Assembly: GCA_008080595.1 (NCBI GenBank)
Contig: VIKI01000006.1
Location: forward strand, 1 to 56,580
Length of the DNA: 56,580 nucleotides
Reading direction: 5' to 3'
DNA from: Comamonadaceae bacterium
GTDB lineage: Bacteria; Pseudomonadota; Gammaproteobacteria; Burkholderiales; Burkholderiaceae_C
Shown here one piece after another: positions 18,023-27,370 of the stretch. The translations under genes and the position numbers were made by a program. Position 1 is the stretch's first letter. The number at the start of each line of letters is the position of its first letter. A model generated the notes under the pieces. The model was not told the origin of the DNA, did no database searches, and saw nothing but the letters and a program-made list of their open reading frames with translations.

Positions 18023-19595
18023 GCTGCCCCCCTTGAATGTTGGCGGCACTGGCCAGCTCCATCTCGGCCAGGTGATCCTGCACCTCGTTGCTCCACAAGC
18101 CGCTCATCCACTCACCAATTTTTTCCACCGTGGCCTCGGCGACCGGGACTGAGGGCGACAACTGGCCGCGTGAAATCACATGCAGCCGGTCACTCACCTC
18201 AAACAATTCGTCCAGCTCTTCGCTGACCACCAGCACCGCACAACCGGCATCCCGCAGGGCCAGAATTTCACCCCGGATTTGGGCCGCAGCGCCCACATCC
18301 ACCCCCCAGGTGGGCTGGGACACGATGAACAGCTTGGGGTTGGCATCCATTTCGCGCCCGACAATGAATTTTTGCAAATTCCCCCCCGAGAGTGACTTGG
18401 CCAATGAGCCTGGCCCACCGGCCTTGACCTTGAACCGCGCAATGATGTCGGCCGCATGGCGCTCCAAGGCCTTGACCTGTATCCAGCCGCCACCCCATTC
18501 GGGGTAGGCAATGGATTCTTGCCGCGTCAGCAGCAGGTTGTGCGCCAGGGAGAGTGTCGGCACCGCCCCGCGACCCAGGCGCTCTTCAGGCACAAAATGC
18601 AGGCCCAGTTTGCGCCGCTGCCCAGGGTGCAGGCGCGACACATCGGTGTCGCTCATGCGGATCGTGCCCGGCTGGGCGCGCACGTCTTCGCCCGACAAGG
18701 CGCACAACAATTCCTTTTGGCCGTTGCCAGACACGCCCGCAATACCCACCACTTCACCAGCACACACTTGCAGGCTGATGCCCTCAATGTCCACCCCAAA
18801 CTGGTCTTCACGCGGCAAGATCAGGTTATGCACCTTCAGCACCGGTGCACCGGCTTGCTGCGGGCGATGCGTGAGCTGCGGTGGCTCAGCGCCAATCATC
18901 AGTTTCGACAAGGAGGCATTACTTTCCTGCGACGGGTCACACACCCCGGTAACCTTGCCACCCCGCAACACGGTGCAGGCGTTGCACAGCTCGCGGATTT
19001 CGTGCAGCTTGTGGCTGATGTACAAAATGCTGCAACCCTCGCTGGCGAGTTTTTTCAGCACCACAAACAGTTTCTCGACCGCCTGCGGGGTCAGCACCGA
19101 AGTGGGCTCGTCCAGAATCAGCAGTTGCGGTTGGGTCAGCAAGGCGCGGATGATCTCCACCCGCTGCATCTCGCCCACACTCAGGGTGTGCACCGGGCGC
19201 TGGGGGTCAATGTCCAGCCCGTATTCGGAGGCCTTGGTGACGATGCTTTGCGTCACCTGCGCCAGGCTCAGGCTTTTGTCCAGACCGAGCCAGACGTTTT
19301 CCGCCACGGTGATGGTGTCAAACAGGCTGAAGTGCTGAAACACCATGCTGATGCCCAAGGCCCGGGCCTCTTGCGGGTTCTGGATATTCGCCACCTGGCC
19401 GTTGAACAGCACCGTGCCTTCATCCGGCTTGACTGAGCCGTAGATGATTTTCATCAGCGTGGATTTGCCTGCGCCGTTTTCGCCCAGCACCGCATGGGTC
19501 TGGCCGGGCATCACGGTCAGGCTCACATCGCTGTTGGCCACCACGCTGGGGTAGCGCTTGGTGATGCCGGTGAGTTGGAGTCTGGGTGTACTCAT
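18009..19595 (-). CDS. ABC transporter ATP-binding protein, tandem NBD (BMP/sugar type)
   Basis: 528 residues with two nucleotide-binding domains. NBD1 has Walker A GENGAGKSTLMKI, signature LSVGEMQRVEI and Walker B LLILDEPTSVL. NBD2 is degenerate as usual for this family: GVSGNGQKELL in place of Walker A, signature LSGGNLQKFIVGREM, then FIVSQPTWGVDVGAA. This matches RbsA/YufO-like ATPases. The start ATGA overlaps the LysR stop, so its translation depends on the regulator gene in front. Energises import by the two permeases. Confidence 0.92.
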   Translation of the reverse strand: MSTPRLQLTGITKRYPSVVANSDVSLTVMPGQTHAVLGENGAGKSTLMKIIYGSVKPDEGTVLFNGQVANIQNPQEARALGISMVFQHFSLFDTITVAENVWLGLDKSLSLAQVTQSIVTKASEYGLDIDPQRPVHTLSVGEMQRVEIIRALLTQPQLLILDEPTSVLTPQAVEKLFVVLKKLASEGCSILYISHKLHEIRELCNACTVLRGGKVTGVCDPSQESNASLSKLMIGAEPPQLTHRPQQAGAPVLKVHNLILPREDQFGVDIEGISLQVCAGEVVGIAGVSGNGQKELLCALSGEDVRAQPGTIRMSDTDVSRLHPGQRRKLGLHFVPEERLGRGAVPTLSLAHNLLLTRQESIAYPEWGGGWIQVKALERHAADIIARFKVKAGGPGSLAKSLSGGNLQKFIVGREMDANPKLFIVSQPTWGVDVGAAAQIRGEILALRDAGCAVLVVSEELDELFEVSDRLHVISRGQLSPSVPVAEATVEKIGEWMSGLWSNEVQDHLAEMELASAANIQGGQHVQA

Positions 19596-20551
19596 GCGGT
19601 TTTTGCGGATGGAGTGATTTTTTCGTTTTTCAGGGCGGCTGCCACCGACTTGACGCGCTCACGCAACCACTTGGCTGAGGTGGTGGTGTGACTGCGTTCA
19701 TGCCAAAGCTGGTAGTACATCATGCGTGGAAACGGGATCGGACAGGGCAGTATTTTCACCGGCAGCACATCCACAAAGCGCTCGCAATATTGCCGCCCGG
19801 TGGTCAGCACTAGCAAGGTCGATGCCACCATGGCCGGGATCAAACCGAAGTAAGGACACCGTGCCGCAATGTGCCGCTGCAAGCCCTGACTGGCCAGATA
19901 GTCGTCAATCACACCTTTGGCCCCAGGGTGCATGGCCGCCGGCGCAATGTGGTCTACCGCCAGCCAGGCCTCTTTGTCCCAGCCCCGGCGCACCGCCGGG
20001 TGGTTGCTGGCCACCAGGCAGACCACGTCGTCGCCAAACAAGCGGCCCAGGTGCAGGTCTTGCGGCGGGGTGGCCCAGTTGCCAATCACCACATCCACAT
20101 CCCCTTGCGCCAATTGGGTGCGGTAGTCTGAAGCAGCCGAGAGCGGCCAGATTTCCACATGGCACAGCGGTGCCTGCGCCTTGATTTGCGCCACCAAGCG
20201 CGGCAAAAAATCCGGGTCCAGGTAGTCACTGGCGGCAATGCGAAAGGTGTGCCTGGCTTGCGCCGGGTCAAACCCCCGTGCGTCGGAGAACAGCACCTGG
20301 GCGGCTTGCAGAATACGCGCCGCCGGGTCCAGCATGCGCAGCCCGGCCTCAGTGGGCACCATGCTGGCCCCGGAACGCACCAAAAGCGGGTCGCCCGAAA
20401 ACTCGCGCAGCCGCTTGAGCGCACTGCTCACCGCCGGCTGGTGCATGCCCAGACGGATGGCGGCTCTTGAAACGCTTCGCTCAGACAACACAGTGTGTAA
20501 TACCTTGATCAAATGAATGTCAATGCTGCCGAAAAGATCGCGCTCTTTCAT
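19592..20551 (-). CDS. LysR-family transcriptional regulator of the purine block
   Basis: 319 residues. The N-terminal winged HTH (HLIKVLHTVLSERSVSRAAIRLGMHQPAVSSALKRLREFSGDPLLVRS) is of the NodD/LinR-like subgroup that begins with an aspartate-rich strand, and is followed by a periplasmic-binding-like effector domain (HTFRIAASDYLDPDFLPRLVAQI; GDVDVVIGNW). It is transcribed divergently from xdhA across a ~90-base gap and overlaps the ABC ATPase start by 4 bases (ATGA). That makes it the first gene of the transporter operon. It probably senses a purine catabolite and controls both directions; the effector is not visible from sequence. Confidence 0.9.
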   Translation of the reverse strand: MKERDLFGSIDIHLIKVLHTVLSERSVSRAAIRLGMHQPAVSSALKRLREFSGDPLLVRSGASMVPTEAGLRMLDPAARILQAAQVLFSDARGFDPAQARHTFRIAASDYLDPDFLPRLVAQIKAQAPLCHVEIWPLSAASDYRTQLAQGDVDVVIGNWATPPQDLHLGRLFGDDVVCLVASNHPAVRRGWDKEAWLAVDHIAPAAMHPGAKGVIDDYLASQGLQRHIAARCPYFGLIPAMVASTLLVLTTGRQYCERFVDVLPVKILPCPIPFPRMMYYQLWHERSHTTTSAKWLRERVKSVAAALKNEKITPSAKTA

Positions 20552-20644
20552 ACCCTTGGCCCAATACCTGCCATATGTTTGACCTTATGCTGCGGGAAAG
20601 CGTGTGTCTTACCCTTGTGAATATCCTGCCTCTGATTGCTGCCC

Positions 20645-22111
20645 ATGAATCACCCTGAACTCCAGTTTGTCTGGCGTGGCGAGATCGTCTCGCTGCGCAA
20701 TGTACCACCCACCCGCACGCTGTTGCAGTTGCTGCGCGAAGACCTGAACCACAGTGCCACCAAAGAGGGCTGCAACGAGGGCGACTGCGGAGCCTGCACC
20801 GTGGTGCTGGGAGAAAACCAGGGCGGCCAGCTGCGCTACCTGGCGGTCAACAGTTGTATTCGCCTGGCGCATTCGATTCACGGCATGGCCTTGTGGACAG
20901 CGGCTGACTTGGCCGCAGCAGACCACACCCCACACCCGGTGCAACAAGCCTTGCACCAGTGCCATGCCAGCCAATGCGGTTTTTGCACACCGGGTTTTGC
21001 CATGAGCCTGTTTGGCCTGTACCAGAACCAGGTGCTGAAAGACCAGCCGGTGACCCGCAGCGTGGCGCAAGAAGCCCTGTCGGGCAACCTGTGCCGCTGC
21101 ACCGGTTACCGGCCCATTCTGGAGGCCGCCCAGCACATGCAGCACTTGCCCAAGCACTCATTGGATGAAACTGAATTGCTACAAAAATTAGAGCTTCTTG
21201 CGCAACATCCACCTGGGCTAGAGGCCAATTTTTCATATAAAAACCCCACCACACTGGAAAACTTGCTGAGCGAACGCGCCGCCCACCCACAAGCCCAGAT
21301 CGTGGCGGGTTGTACCGATGTCGGCCTGTGGGTCAACAAGTTGCACATGGACTTTGCCCAGGTACTGGATGTGACCCGTGTGGCGGAACTGCGGCACATT
21401 GAGAGCACCGCCAGCCACACCGTGATCGGCGCAGCCGTGCGCTTGACCGATGCCTTTGCCGCCCTGGAGTCCGAGCGCCCCCAGTTGCACAGCTTCTTCA
21501 GCCGCTTTGCCGGGCTGCCGGTGCGCAACTCCGGCACGCTGGGCGGCAACATTGCCAACGGCTCACCGATTGGCGACAGCATGCCGCTGCTGATTGCCCT
21601 GCGGGCCAGCGTGGTGCTGATGAGTGTGCGTGGGGCCAGAGAACTGCCGCTGGAAGACTTCTACACCGGTTACCGCAAAAACCTCTTGGCCGCCGATGAA
21701 GTGCTGGCTTTTGTGCACGTGCCGCGACCGCAGGCTGGCGAACACCTGCGGGCCTACAAAATCTCCAAGCGCCTGGAGGACGACATCTCGGCCGTCTGTC
21801 TGGTCATCAACTTGCAGATTCAGGACGGCCACATCGCTCACACCAGCATCGGCGCAGGCGGCGTGGCCGCCACCCCAGCACGCGCCCGACAAACCGAAGC
21901 CGCGTTACAAGGCCAGCTCTGGACTCATGAGACTTTCAGCCAAGCCATCCCCACCCTGCGCGGTGAATTCCAACCGATTTCCGACATGCGTGCCAGCGCC
22001 GCTTACCGCACCCAGGTGCTGGGCAACCTGCTGGAGCGCTTCTGGCAAGAGATTCAAGACCCCACAGCCGCCAGCCTGCTGAACCTGAGCCTGGAAGGAG
22101 ATGCCCCATGA
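20645..22111 (+). CDS. xdhA: Xanthine dehydrogenase small subunit (2Fe-2S and FAD)
   Basis: 488 residues from the ATG at 20645 (MNHPELQFVWRGE); the track counts an upstream TTG. The ferredoxin-like domain has cysteines in GCNEGDCGACTV. The second 2Fe-2S domain has CHASQCGFCTPGF and GNLCRCTGYRPI. The FAD domain includes AQIVAGCTDVGLWV and GNIANGSPIGDSMPLLIALRA, and a CO-dehydrogenase-flavoprotein C-terminal domain follows. Electrons from the Mo centre of XdhB pass through these clusters to FAD and NAD+. The linker between the Fe-S and FAD domains contains a mosaic repeat. The stop overlaps the xdhB start (ATGA). Confidence 0.95.
   Translation: MNHPELQFVWRGEIVSLRNVPPTRTLLQLLREDLNHSATKEGCNEGDCGACTVVLGENQGGQLRYLAVNSCIRLAHSIHGMALWTAADLAAADHTPHPVQQALHQCHASQCGFCTPGFAMSLFGLYQNQVLKDQPVTRSVAQEALSGNLCRCTGYRPILEAAQHMQHLPKHSLDETELLQKLELLAQHPPGLEANFSYKNPTTLENLLSERAAHPQAQIVAGCTDVGLWVNKLHMDFAQVLDVTRVAELRHIESTASHTVIGAAVRLTDAFAALESERPQLHSFFSRFAGLPVRNSGTLGGNIANGSPIGDSMPLLIALRASVVLMSVRGARELPLEDFYTGYRKNLLAADEVLAFVHVPRPQAGEHLRAYKISKRLEDDISAVCLVINLQIQDGHIAHTSIGAGGVAATPARARQTEAALQGQLWTHETFSQAIPTLRGEFQPISDMRASAAYRTQVLGNLLERFWQEIQDPTAASLLNLSLEGDAP
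21176..21242. repeat. Mosaic repeat inside xdhA coding sequence
   Basis: Reads ttgctacaaaaattagagcttcttgcgcaacatcc...gggctagaggccaatttttcatataaaa. It is a near full-length copy translated in frame as LLQKLELLAQHPPGLEANFSYKN, in the linker after the Fe-S domains. Confidence 0.8.
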
Positions 22112-24319
22112 CATCCACATCAACCGCAGCGGGCCACTCCCACCCCCACGAAAGTGCCGCCGCCCAAATTGCCGGTGCAGCCCTCTACATTGACGACCTG
22201 CCCGAGGTGCGCGGCACGCTCTACGCGGCCCCGATCCTGTCGAAAGTGGCGCATGGCAAGCTGATCGGCATCGACACCCAGACCGCCCTGGCCCGGTCCG
22301 GCGTGCGTGCGGTGCTGCTGGCCGCCGACGTGCCCGGCCACAAGATGCTGGCCGCCTTTGCCGGGGACGAGCCGGTGTTTGCCATCGACACCGTGCAGTA
22401 TGTCGGCCAGGCCCTGGGCGTGGTGGTGGCGGACAGCATGGCGCAAGCGCTGCATGCCGCCCGCCATGTAGAGGCCAAGATTGAGCCACTGCCCGCCGTG
22501 CTGGACGTGCGCCAAGCCCTGGCAGCGCAGAGTTTTGTGCTGCCACCGGTAACGGTGCGCCGGGGCGATGCCGCTCAAGCCCTGGCGCGTGCACCGCACC
22601 GCTTGCAAGGCACGCTGGAGGTCGGTGGCCAGGAGCACTTTTACCTGGAAGGCCAGATCGCCTACGCCCTGCCGCAGGAGCAAAACCAGTGGCTCATCCA
22701 CAGCAGCACCCAGCACCCCGGCGAGGTGCAACACTGGGTGGCACATGCGCTGGGGCTGGACAACCATGCGGTGCGGGTCGAATGCCGCCGCATGGGTGGT
22801 GGCTTTGGCGGCAAGGAAACCCAGGCCGGGCACTTGGCGGTGTGGGCCGCCGTGGCTGCCCACAAGCTGCAGCGCCCGGTGAAACTGAGGCTGGATCGGG
22901 ACGATGACTTCATGCTGACCGGCAAGCGCCACCCGTTTTCTTACGACTACCAGGTTGGCTTTGACGACACCGGTCGGCTGTGTGGCCTGCAAGTACAGAT
23001 GCTGGCGCACTGCGGCTTCAGCGCCGACTTGTCTGGCCCGGTGGCAGACCGGGCGATTTTTCACGCCGACAACGCCTACTTTCTGCAAGATGTTGAGATC
23101 AGCTCGTACCGCTGCAAGCTCAACACCCAGAGCCACACCGCATTCCGGGGCTTTGGCGGGCCGCAGGGCATGATCGTCACCGAAGCCATTCTGGGCGACA
23201 TTGCCCGCCACCTCCAGCTCGACCCCCTGGCGGTGCGGCAACGCAACCTCTACAGCGAAGAACCAGTCGATGCCGATGCCAACCTCAAGCGCAACACCAC
23301 CCACTACGGCATGCCGGTGGAAGGCAATATTCTGGCACCATTGCTCTCAAAATTAGAGCTGTCTGCGCACTACCAACAACGGCGAGAGGCCATTTTGGCT
23401 TGGAATTCTTCAAGTAAAGTCATCCAGCGCGGCATCGCCATCACGCCGGTCAAGTTTGGCATCAGCTTCACCGCCACCCTGTTCAACCAGGCCGGTGCCC
23501 TGGTGCATGTGTACCTGGATGGCAGCATCAGCGTGAACCACGGCGGCACCGAGATGGGCCAAGGTTTACACACCAAAGTGGCGCAGATCGTGGCCGATGA
23601 ACTGGGTGTGCCGCTGCACCGGGTGCGGGCCAGCGCCAGCGACACCAGCAAAATCCCCAATGCCTCAGCCACCGCCGCCTCCGCAGGTACTGCAGTTTGC
23701 AGGCGGCCAGGTGATCACCCCCAAAGCCACGCGCAGCTTCGAGGCGGTGGTGGCGCTGGCCTATGCCAACCGCATCCAGCTCTGGAGCGACGGTTTTTAC
23801 CGCACACCCAAAATCCACTACGACAAAACCACCCTGACCGGGCGGCCGTTTTACTACTTTGCCTACAGCGCAGCCTGCACCGAGGTGGCTATCGACACCC
23901 TCACCGGTGAAAGCCGGGTACTGAAGGTGGACATCCTGCACGACGTGGGCCGCTCCATCAATCCGGCGCTGGACATCGGCCAGATCGAAGGCGGTTTTGT
24001 CCAGGGCATGGGCTGGCTCACCACCGAAGAACTGGTGTGGAATGCCCAGGGGGTACTGAGCACCCACGCCCCCAGCACCTACAAAATCCCCACCGCTGGC
24101 GATGTGCCAGAACACTTCAAAGTGGACTTGTGGCCCGAGCCGAACACCGAGGACAACGTGTTCGGCTCCAAAGCCGTCGGCGAGCCCCCCTTCATGCTGG
24201 CCATCAGCGTGTTTGAAGCGCTGCGTGACGCGGTGGCGCAGGCGCGGGGGGATGGGGCCGTGGTGCGGCTGACGGCACCGGCTACGGCGGAGAATGTGCT
24301 CAGGGCGTTGGAGGGGTGA
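22108..24319 (+). pseudogene. xdhB: Xanthine dehydrogenase large (molybdopterin) subunit, frameshifted by an internal deletion
   Basis: The first frame (22108 onward) is a normal XdhB: SAAAQIAGAALYIDDLPEV, GQEHFYLEGQIAYA, RMGGGFGGKE, HTAFRGFGGPQGM, NHGGTEMGQGLHTKVAQI, DTSKIPNASATAASAGT. It then turns into nonsense and stops at 23910. The family sequence resumes in another frame (LAYANRIQLWSDGFYRTPKIHYDKT...VDILHDVGRSINPALDIGQIEGGFVQGMGW...KAVGEPPFMLA) to 24319. Between them the usual DLNGMA...-type segment of very roughly 40 residues is missing, at about 23681-23695. As written the protein would lack its C-terminal Mo-cofactor region and be inactive. No xdhC follows. Confidence 0.9.
23341..23415. 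repeat. Mosaic repeat inside xdhB coding sequence
   Basis: Reads ttgctctcaaaattagagctgtctgcgcac...ggcgagaggccattttggcttggaatt, translated LLSKLELSAHYQQRREAILAWN. It is clearly related to the xdhA copy (LLQKLELLAQHPPGLEAN). Confidence 0.75.
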
Positions 24320-24627
24320 TGGTGGGCGGAGCAGGCGTGGCTGGTAAAGACCTACTGGAGTCGTTCAGTTTTTTGACTTGGCAAGCATGAAGAGACAAAA
24401 CGGAAATCTGCGGCATCTGTCTCATTACCCAATAGCCGCGCAATCCTGTGCGTGGTTCTGTACGAATACGATGGGCGACTGAAAAGCAGTGTCGGCTACT
24501 GTCATTGACGGCTGGGGCATTAATGCGCAATGTTGACACAGTCGCCGTCTAAAGGCCATCGCCGAACGCTCAGCTCAGGCATCGGATCCATGGGAGGCGC
24601 AGACGTGCGCAACTGAAAGAAGCGACA
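24320..24627. other. Intergenic region, left border of the accessory stretch
   Basis: No convincing gene. The 79-codon minus-strand ORF here has no recognisable domain. The notable element is ctggtaaagacct at 24341-24353, which recurs at 27168-27180. Confidence 0.6.
24341..24353. repeat. Left copy of 13-bp direct repeat flanking the GHKL gene
   Basis: CTGGTAAAGACCT, identical and in the same orientation as 27168-27180. The match stops exactly at 13 bases on both sides. Candidate target duplication or attachment-site core. Confidence 0.55.
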
Positions 24628-26742
24628 TCAATCCAACTCAACTTTCAACTTATCCTTGTAGACGCGCAGTCGAAGTGCAGCGCGCTCGATGAAGTGCTCG
24701 TACAGCAGCACTTCACTGTACAACTCTCCATAGACACGGTTGGTCTCATCATCGACTAGCTTGTCGCTGTGGAAATATCCCTTACCGTTGGCAAATCGTT
24801 GATACACCGGAAACATTCTGGAAGGATCCAGTTTGCAGCCAATCAAATAGCCATAAAACCTCTTAATGCGCCCTTTGGACTTTGCTGCCAAGAGACGAGC
24901 ATATTGCGCCAGATCTGGTATGTGCTCTTGAATTCCAACGTCCGGTGCCTTGAACTCGATAATTATTGCTGCTCCTTCTTTCGTGAAAATAGCAATGTCG
25001 GGTCGCTTGCTTTCGTGAGTCTTATTGTTGAATGCAAATAGCTTCTCTAAACTCTCATCGATATCAGCTTCAAATAGATTTTCCGTATCGGACCATTTAA
25101 TGGTCTTAAGGGGCTTATCAGAGGAGATGTACTGAAAATATTGGTACTCCTCATTGAGGAGCCAGATGTCGTGGTCGGTTGTCTCCGTGGAATCCTTACC
25201 CATTGGGAAGAAAATGTTGTGGATGATGCGCTCATTCTCATTCCGCTTTCCCGGCTCCTCCGCTTGACAAGTGAGTAGTCCCCCTACGGCAAGGCGCAGC
25301 ACTTCAATCATTGCACTCCGGCGGACAACCAACTGAGATAGATTGGTCATATCCATCTTTTTGATGGAGCTGGCGTATTTCCAAGAGAGCTCACCGACCT
25401 TGCGTCGGAAATCTGAGGTGCGCGGATCAAGACGAAGAAGCTCGTCCTTGATTTTAAATAGCTTAGAGGTGTCACCGACGATGTCCTCTTGCAGCTTCTT
25501 CAAAACACGGCGCGCGATGTTTTCTTCGTTGTCGCCGTAGTGGATCTTGACGCTTGTTCCCTCAATCATCTGCCGAGTTATTCCGAATCTTTGCTCGGTA
25601 GACCTTACCAAATTGTCTTTGTCAAAGTCGCTGGGCGTGATGATTTGAAAAACATAGTCCTCTAGTGAGTCGACTACGTCATCCAGCGAAAACTCCTCTA
25701 TTAAAGTTTCACTGTCGGTGCATGACGATGGAATATCGAATCCATCGCGTTGTTGGTTGACTTTTTCCTCAAGGAGTTCGCTCTCTACGAGGAGCAGTTC
25801 GAAGTTTCCAGAAGTTGCAGACTTGCGCTCATTGGCGTGGCGCAGGTAGCGCTTTATGATCGGTTGTACTACCGCCGAGTTGGCGCAGAGCGCTACCTCA
25901 TGCTGGAAGCTCGGGAACTCAACTTCCGGGAATGAGTACCGGGTCACCCTCAATTTAGGACCGATTCGAAATTCCTTCGAGTGGTTGCACGTGAGGGAAA
26001 TTTCTGCGATTTGTCCCACGGGTTTCGGTAAGTCCTTGCCCGCAATTGTTTTCTCCGCCGATTTGTCTCCATGGCTTGAAGAAACTTGAATTTTGAAGTC
26101 TCCAATCAGTTCCTTCAGGATGATGAGCCGCTGTAGGAGAGCGGTATATAGATGAGCGGCGACTGCCGGCGCAGAGAAGACCTCTGGCGTTGAACCCTGC
26201 TCTACCTTTTGTTCAGCTGTCAGCGTGCTTTGTCGGCGACCCTTTAGCGTGAAGGTGGTCTCGACTTCTTCACCATTGGCCGGGGTCACTGAGAACGAGT
26301 TTTCGGAGACCTCTCGGGACGATTCGTCGACTTGCAGCGTTCTCCTTACAGTCATATTTGATTGCTCGAAGACACTATCAATCGACAACCGATCAAAGTG
26401 GTGGAAGAACTGAATTCGGCCAGCACCTTTGCACTTGCCAATGCCTGGTATTTGCAGTTGATCTTTGTACGTTGAATCTTTGGTTACGAAGGCTTTAACT
26501 TCGTCATCCCCGAAACCAGTACCGTTGTCTGTACAGGCAATTTCGACATCGAATTGACAGCCGTACAAATCGACATTGATTACCTTTATGCCGACCTTCA
26601 CCAAGAACGGGGGGGTGTTACTGATTCTGCTCTTGCGAATTAAATAGGAGTCGATGGCATTTGAGAGCATCTCCTCGAATACGACGTATTCGCTGTGATT
26701 TATCGCCGTGTTCTTGCGGCCCCCGCGTATATCAAGCGTCAT
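24628..26742 (-). CDS. GHKL (HSP90-like) ATPase with C-terminal PD-(D/E)XK-like nuclease motif
   Basis: 704 residues. N-terminal GHKL fold: N-box EEMLSNAIDSYL (N28, D31), G1 box DNGTGFG (D72) and G2 box GIGKCKGAGRIQF (~100-111). A long helical middle region follows with no domain I recognise. The C-terminal part has RPDIAIFTKEGAAIIIEFKAPDVG, where D582 and E596-x-K598 fit the PD-(D/E)XK nuclease core, followed by QYARLLAAKSKGRIKRFYGYLIG. GHKL-plus-nuclease proteins (MORC- or MutL-like logic) are common in prokaryotic defence loci. Its base composition is lower in GC than the purine genes around it. No partner gene is adjacent. It is not HtpG, MutL or a histidine kinase. A role in defence is inference. 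Confidence 0.75.
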   Translation of the reverse strand: MTLDIRGGRKNTAINHSEYVVFEEMLSNAIDSYLIRKSRISNTPPFLVKVGIKVINVDLYGCQFDVEIACTDNGTGFGDDEVKAFVTKDSTYKDQLQIPGIGKCKGAGRIQFFHHFDRLSIDSVFEQSNMTVRRTLQVDESSREVSENSFSVTPANGEEVETTFTLKGRRQSTLTAEQKVEQGSTPEVFSAPAVAAHLYTALLQRLIILKELIGDFKIQVSSSHGDKSAEKTIAGKDLPKPVGQIAEISLTCNHSKEFRIGPKLRVTRYSFPEVEFPSFQHEVALCANSAVVQPIIKRYLRHANERKSATSGNFELLLVESELLEEKVNQQRDGFDIPSSCTDSETLIEEFSLDDVVDSLEDYVFQIITPSDFDKDNLVRSTEQRFGITRQMIEGTSVKIHYGDNEENIARRVLKKLQEDIVGDTSKLFKIKDELLRLDPRTSDFRRKVGELSWKYASSIKKMDMTNLSQLVVRRSAMIEVLRLAVGGLLTCQAEEPGKRNENERIIHNIFFPMGKDSTETTDHDIWLLNEEYQYFQYISSDKPLKTIKWSDTENLFEADIDESLEKLFAFNNKTHESKRPDIAIFTKEGAAIIIEFKAPDVGIQEHIPDLAQYARLLAAKSKGRIKRFYGYLIGCKLDPSRMFPVYQRFANGKGYFHSDKLVDDETNRVYGELYSEVLLYEHFIERAALRLRVYKDKLKVELD

Positions 26743-27110
26743 TTGATAAATTCTCGATTTTTAAATATACCTACCTCTTTCGCGAGGCATGCATCCTCCA
26801 AAAGGCACTTTACGAATTAACTTCAGCAAGTGCCTCTCAGCATGGTTTGTGCAAATTCCCAAGCACCATCATCGCTGGTTTTGGCTTATTGACCGCCCCC
26901 GAGGGTTAGAAATGTCCGCTACTACGGTGTCGGTGTCGGTGTCAGCGTCATCTGCATCGCAGATTATCTAGACTTTACATGAATGCAGACATACGTCGAG
27001 GATATCTCCTAGCCCGAACCGAATTTCCGTTTGACTGAATGCTACCGCTACACAGAGCCTCCGACACAACACCCATTCAAACGCAACCCAACAGCCCAGT
27101 TGATTTACCC

Positions 27111-27172
27111 ATTTGATATCAAATAAGGAGCTGCTAACGCTCATATATCAAGAGCTAAAAGCTGTTTCTGGT
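27111..27172. repeat. Comamonadaceae mosaic repeat, intergenic copy
   Basis: Reads atatcaaataaggagctgctaacgctcatatatcaagagctaaaagctgttt. It ends where the right copy of the 13-bp direct repeat begins. Confidence 0.6.
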
Positions 27173-27180
27173 AAAGACCT
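27168..27180. repeat. Right copy of 13-bp direct repeat flanking the GHKL gene
   Basis: CTGGTAAAGACCT, the partner of 24341-24353; the two copies are 2.8 kb apart. Confidence 0.55.
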
Positions 27181-27310
27181 TTTTTGCAGAGTTTCGCCCT
27201 GCCGATTTGACATCCAGAAAGCCGACTTTAGGCAGCAAAATTTGGCTGCCCTCGGCTGATGCGACAGGCCTTATCTCAAGTTACCACAGGTGATCAGTGG
27301 GTGGTAAAAA

Positions 27311-27329
27311 CCAATTTGCTGATAATTGG
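27311..27329. promoter_or_regulatory. Candidate operator of the toxin-antitoxin operon
   Basis: Palindrome CCAATT-tgctgat-AATTGG with perfect 6-bp arms, 42 bases before the antitoxin ATG. A GATAAT at 27341 could be the -10. Autoregulation by the antitoxin is typical for such operons. Confidence 0.45.
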
Positions 27330-27370
27330 TCTACACTAAAGATAATGTTTCACCCCCAAAAGGCACGCCA

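Larger units (their letters stand above)
26743..27370. other. Gene-free AT-rich stretch between the GHKL gene and the toxin-antitoxin pair
   Basis: No supported gene on either strand. It holds a short tandem (cggtgtcggtgtcggtgtca at 26925-26944), a mosaic repeat, the right 13-bp direct repeat, and a palindrome upstream of the antitoxin. The promoter of the minus-strand GHKL gene must lie at its left end. Confidence 0.6.

Noticed and set aside
22120-23304. 394-residue minus-strand ORF opposite xdhB
   Set aside because: Antisense shadow; the opposite frame matches XdhB throughout.
24300-24539. 79-residue minus-strand ORF (LRGYWVMRQMPQISVLSLHAC...)
   Set aside because: No recognisable domain, no Shine-Dalgarno, and it overlaps the xdhB 3' end; possibly a fragment of something, but not supportable.
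24628-26742. HtpG, MutL or histidine-kinase identity for the GHKL protein
   Set aside because: Only the ATP-binding boxes are shared; there is no HtpG middle domain, MutL C-terminus or H-box, and the C-terminus carries a nuclease-like motif.
26925-26944. cggtgtcggtgtcggtgtca, considered as a CRISPR or iteron array
   Set aside because: Only about three 6-base units, no spacers and no cas or rep genes; a simple tandem.
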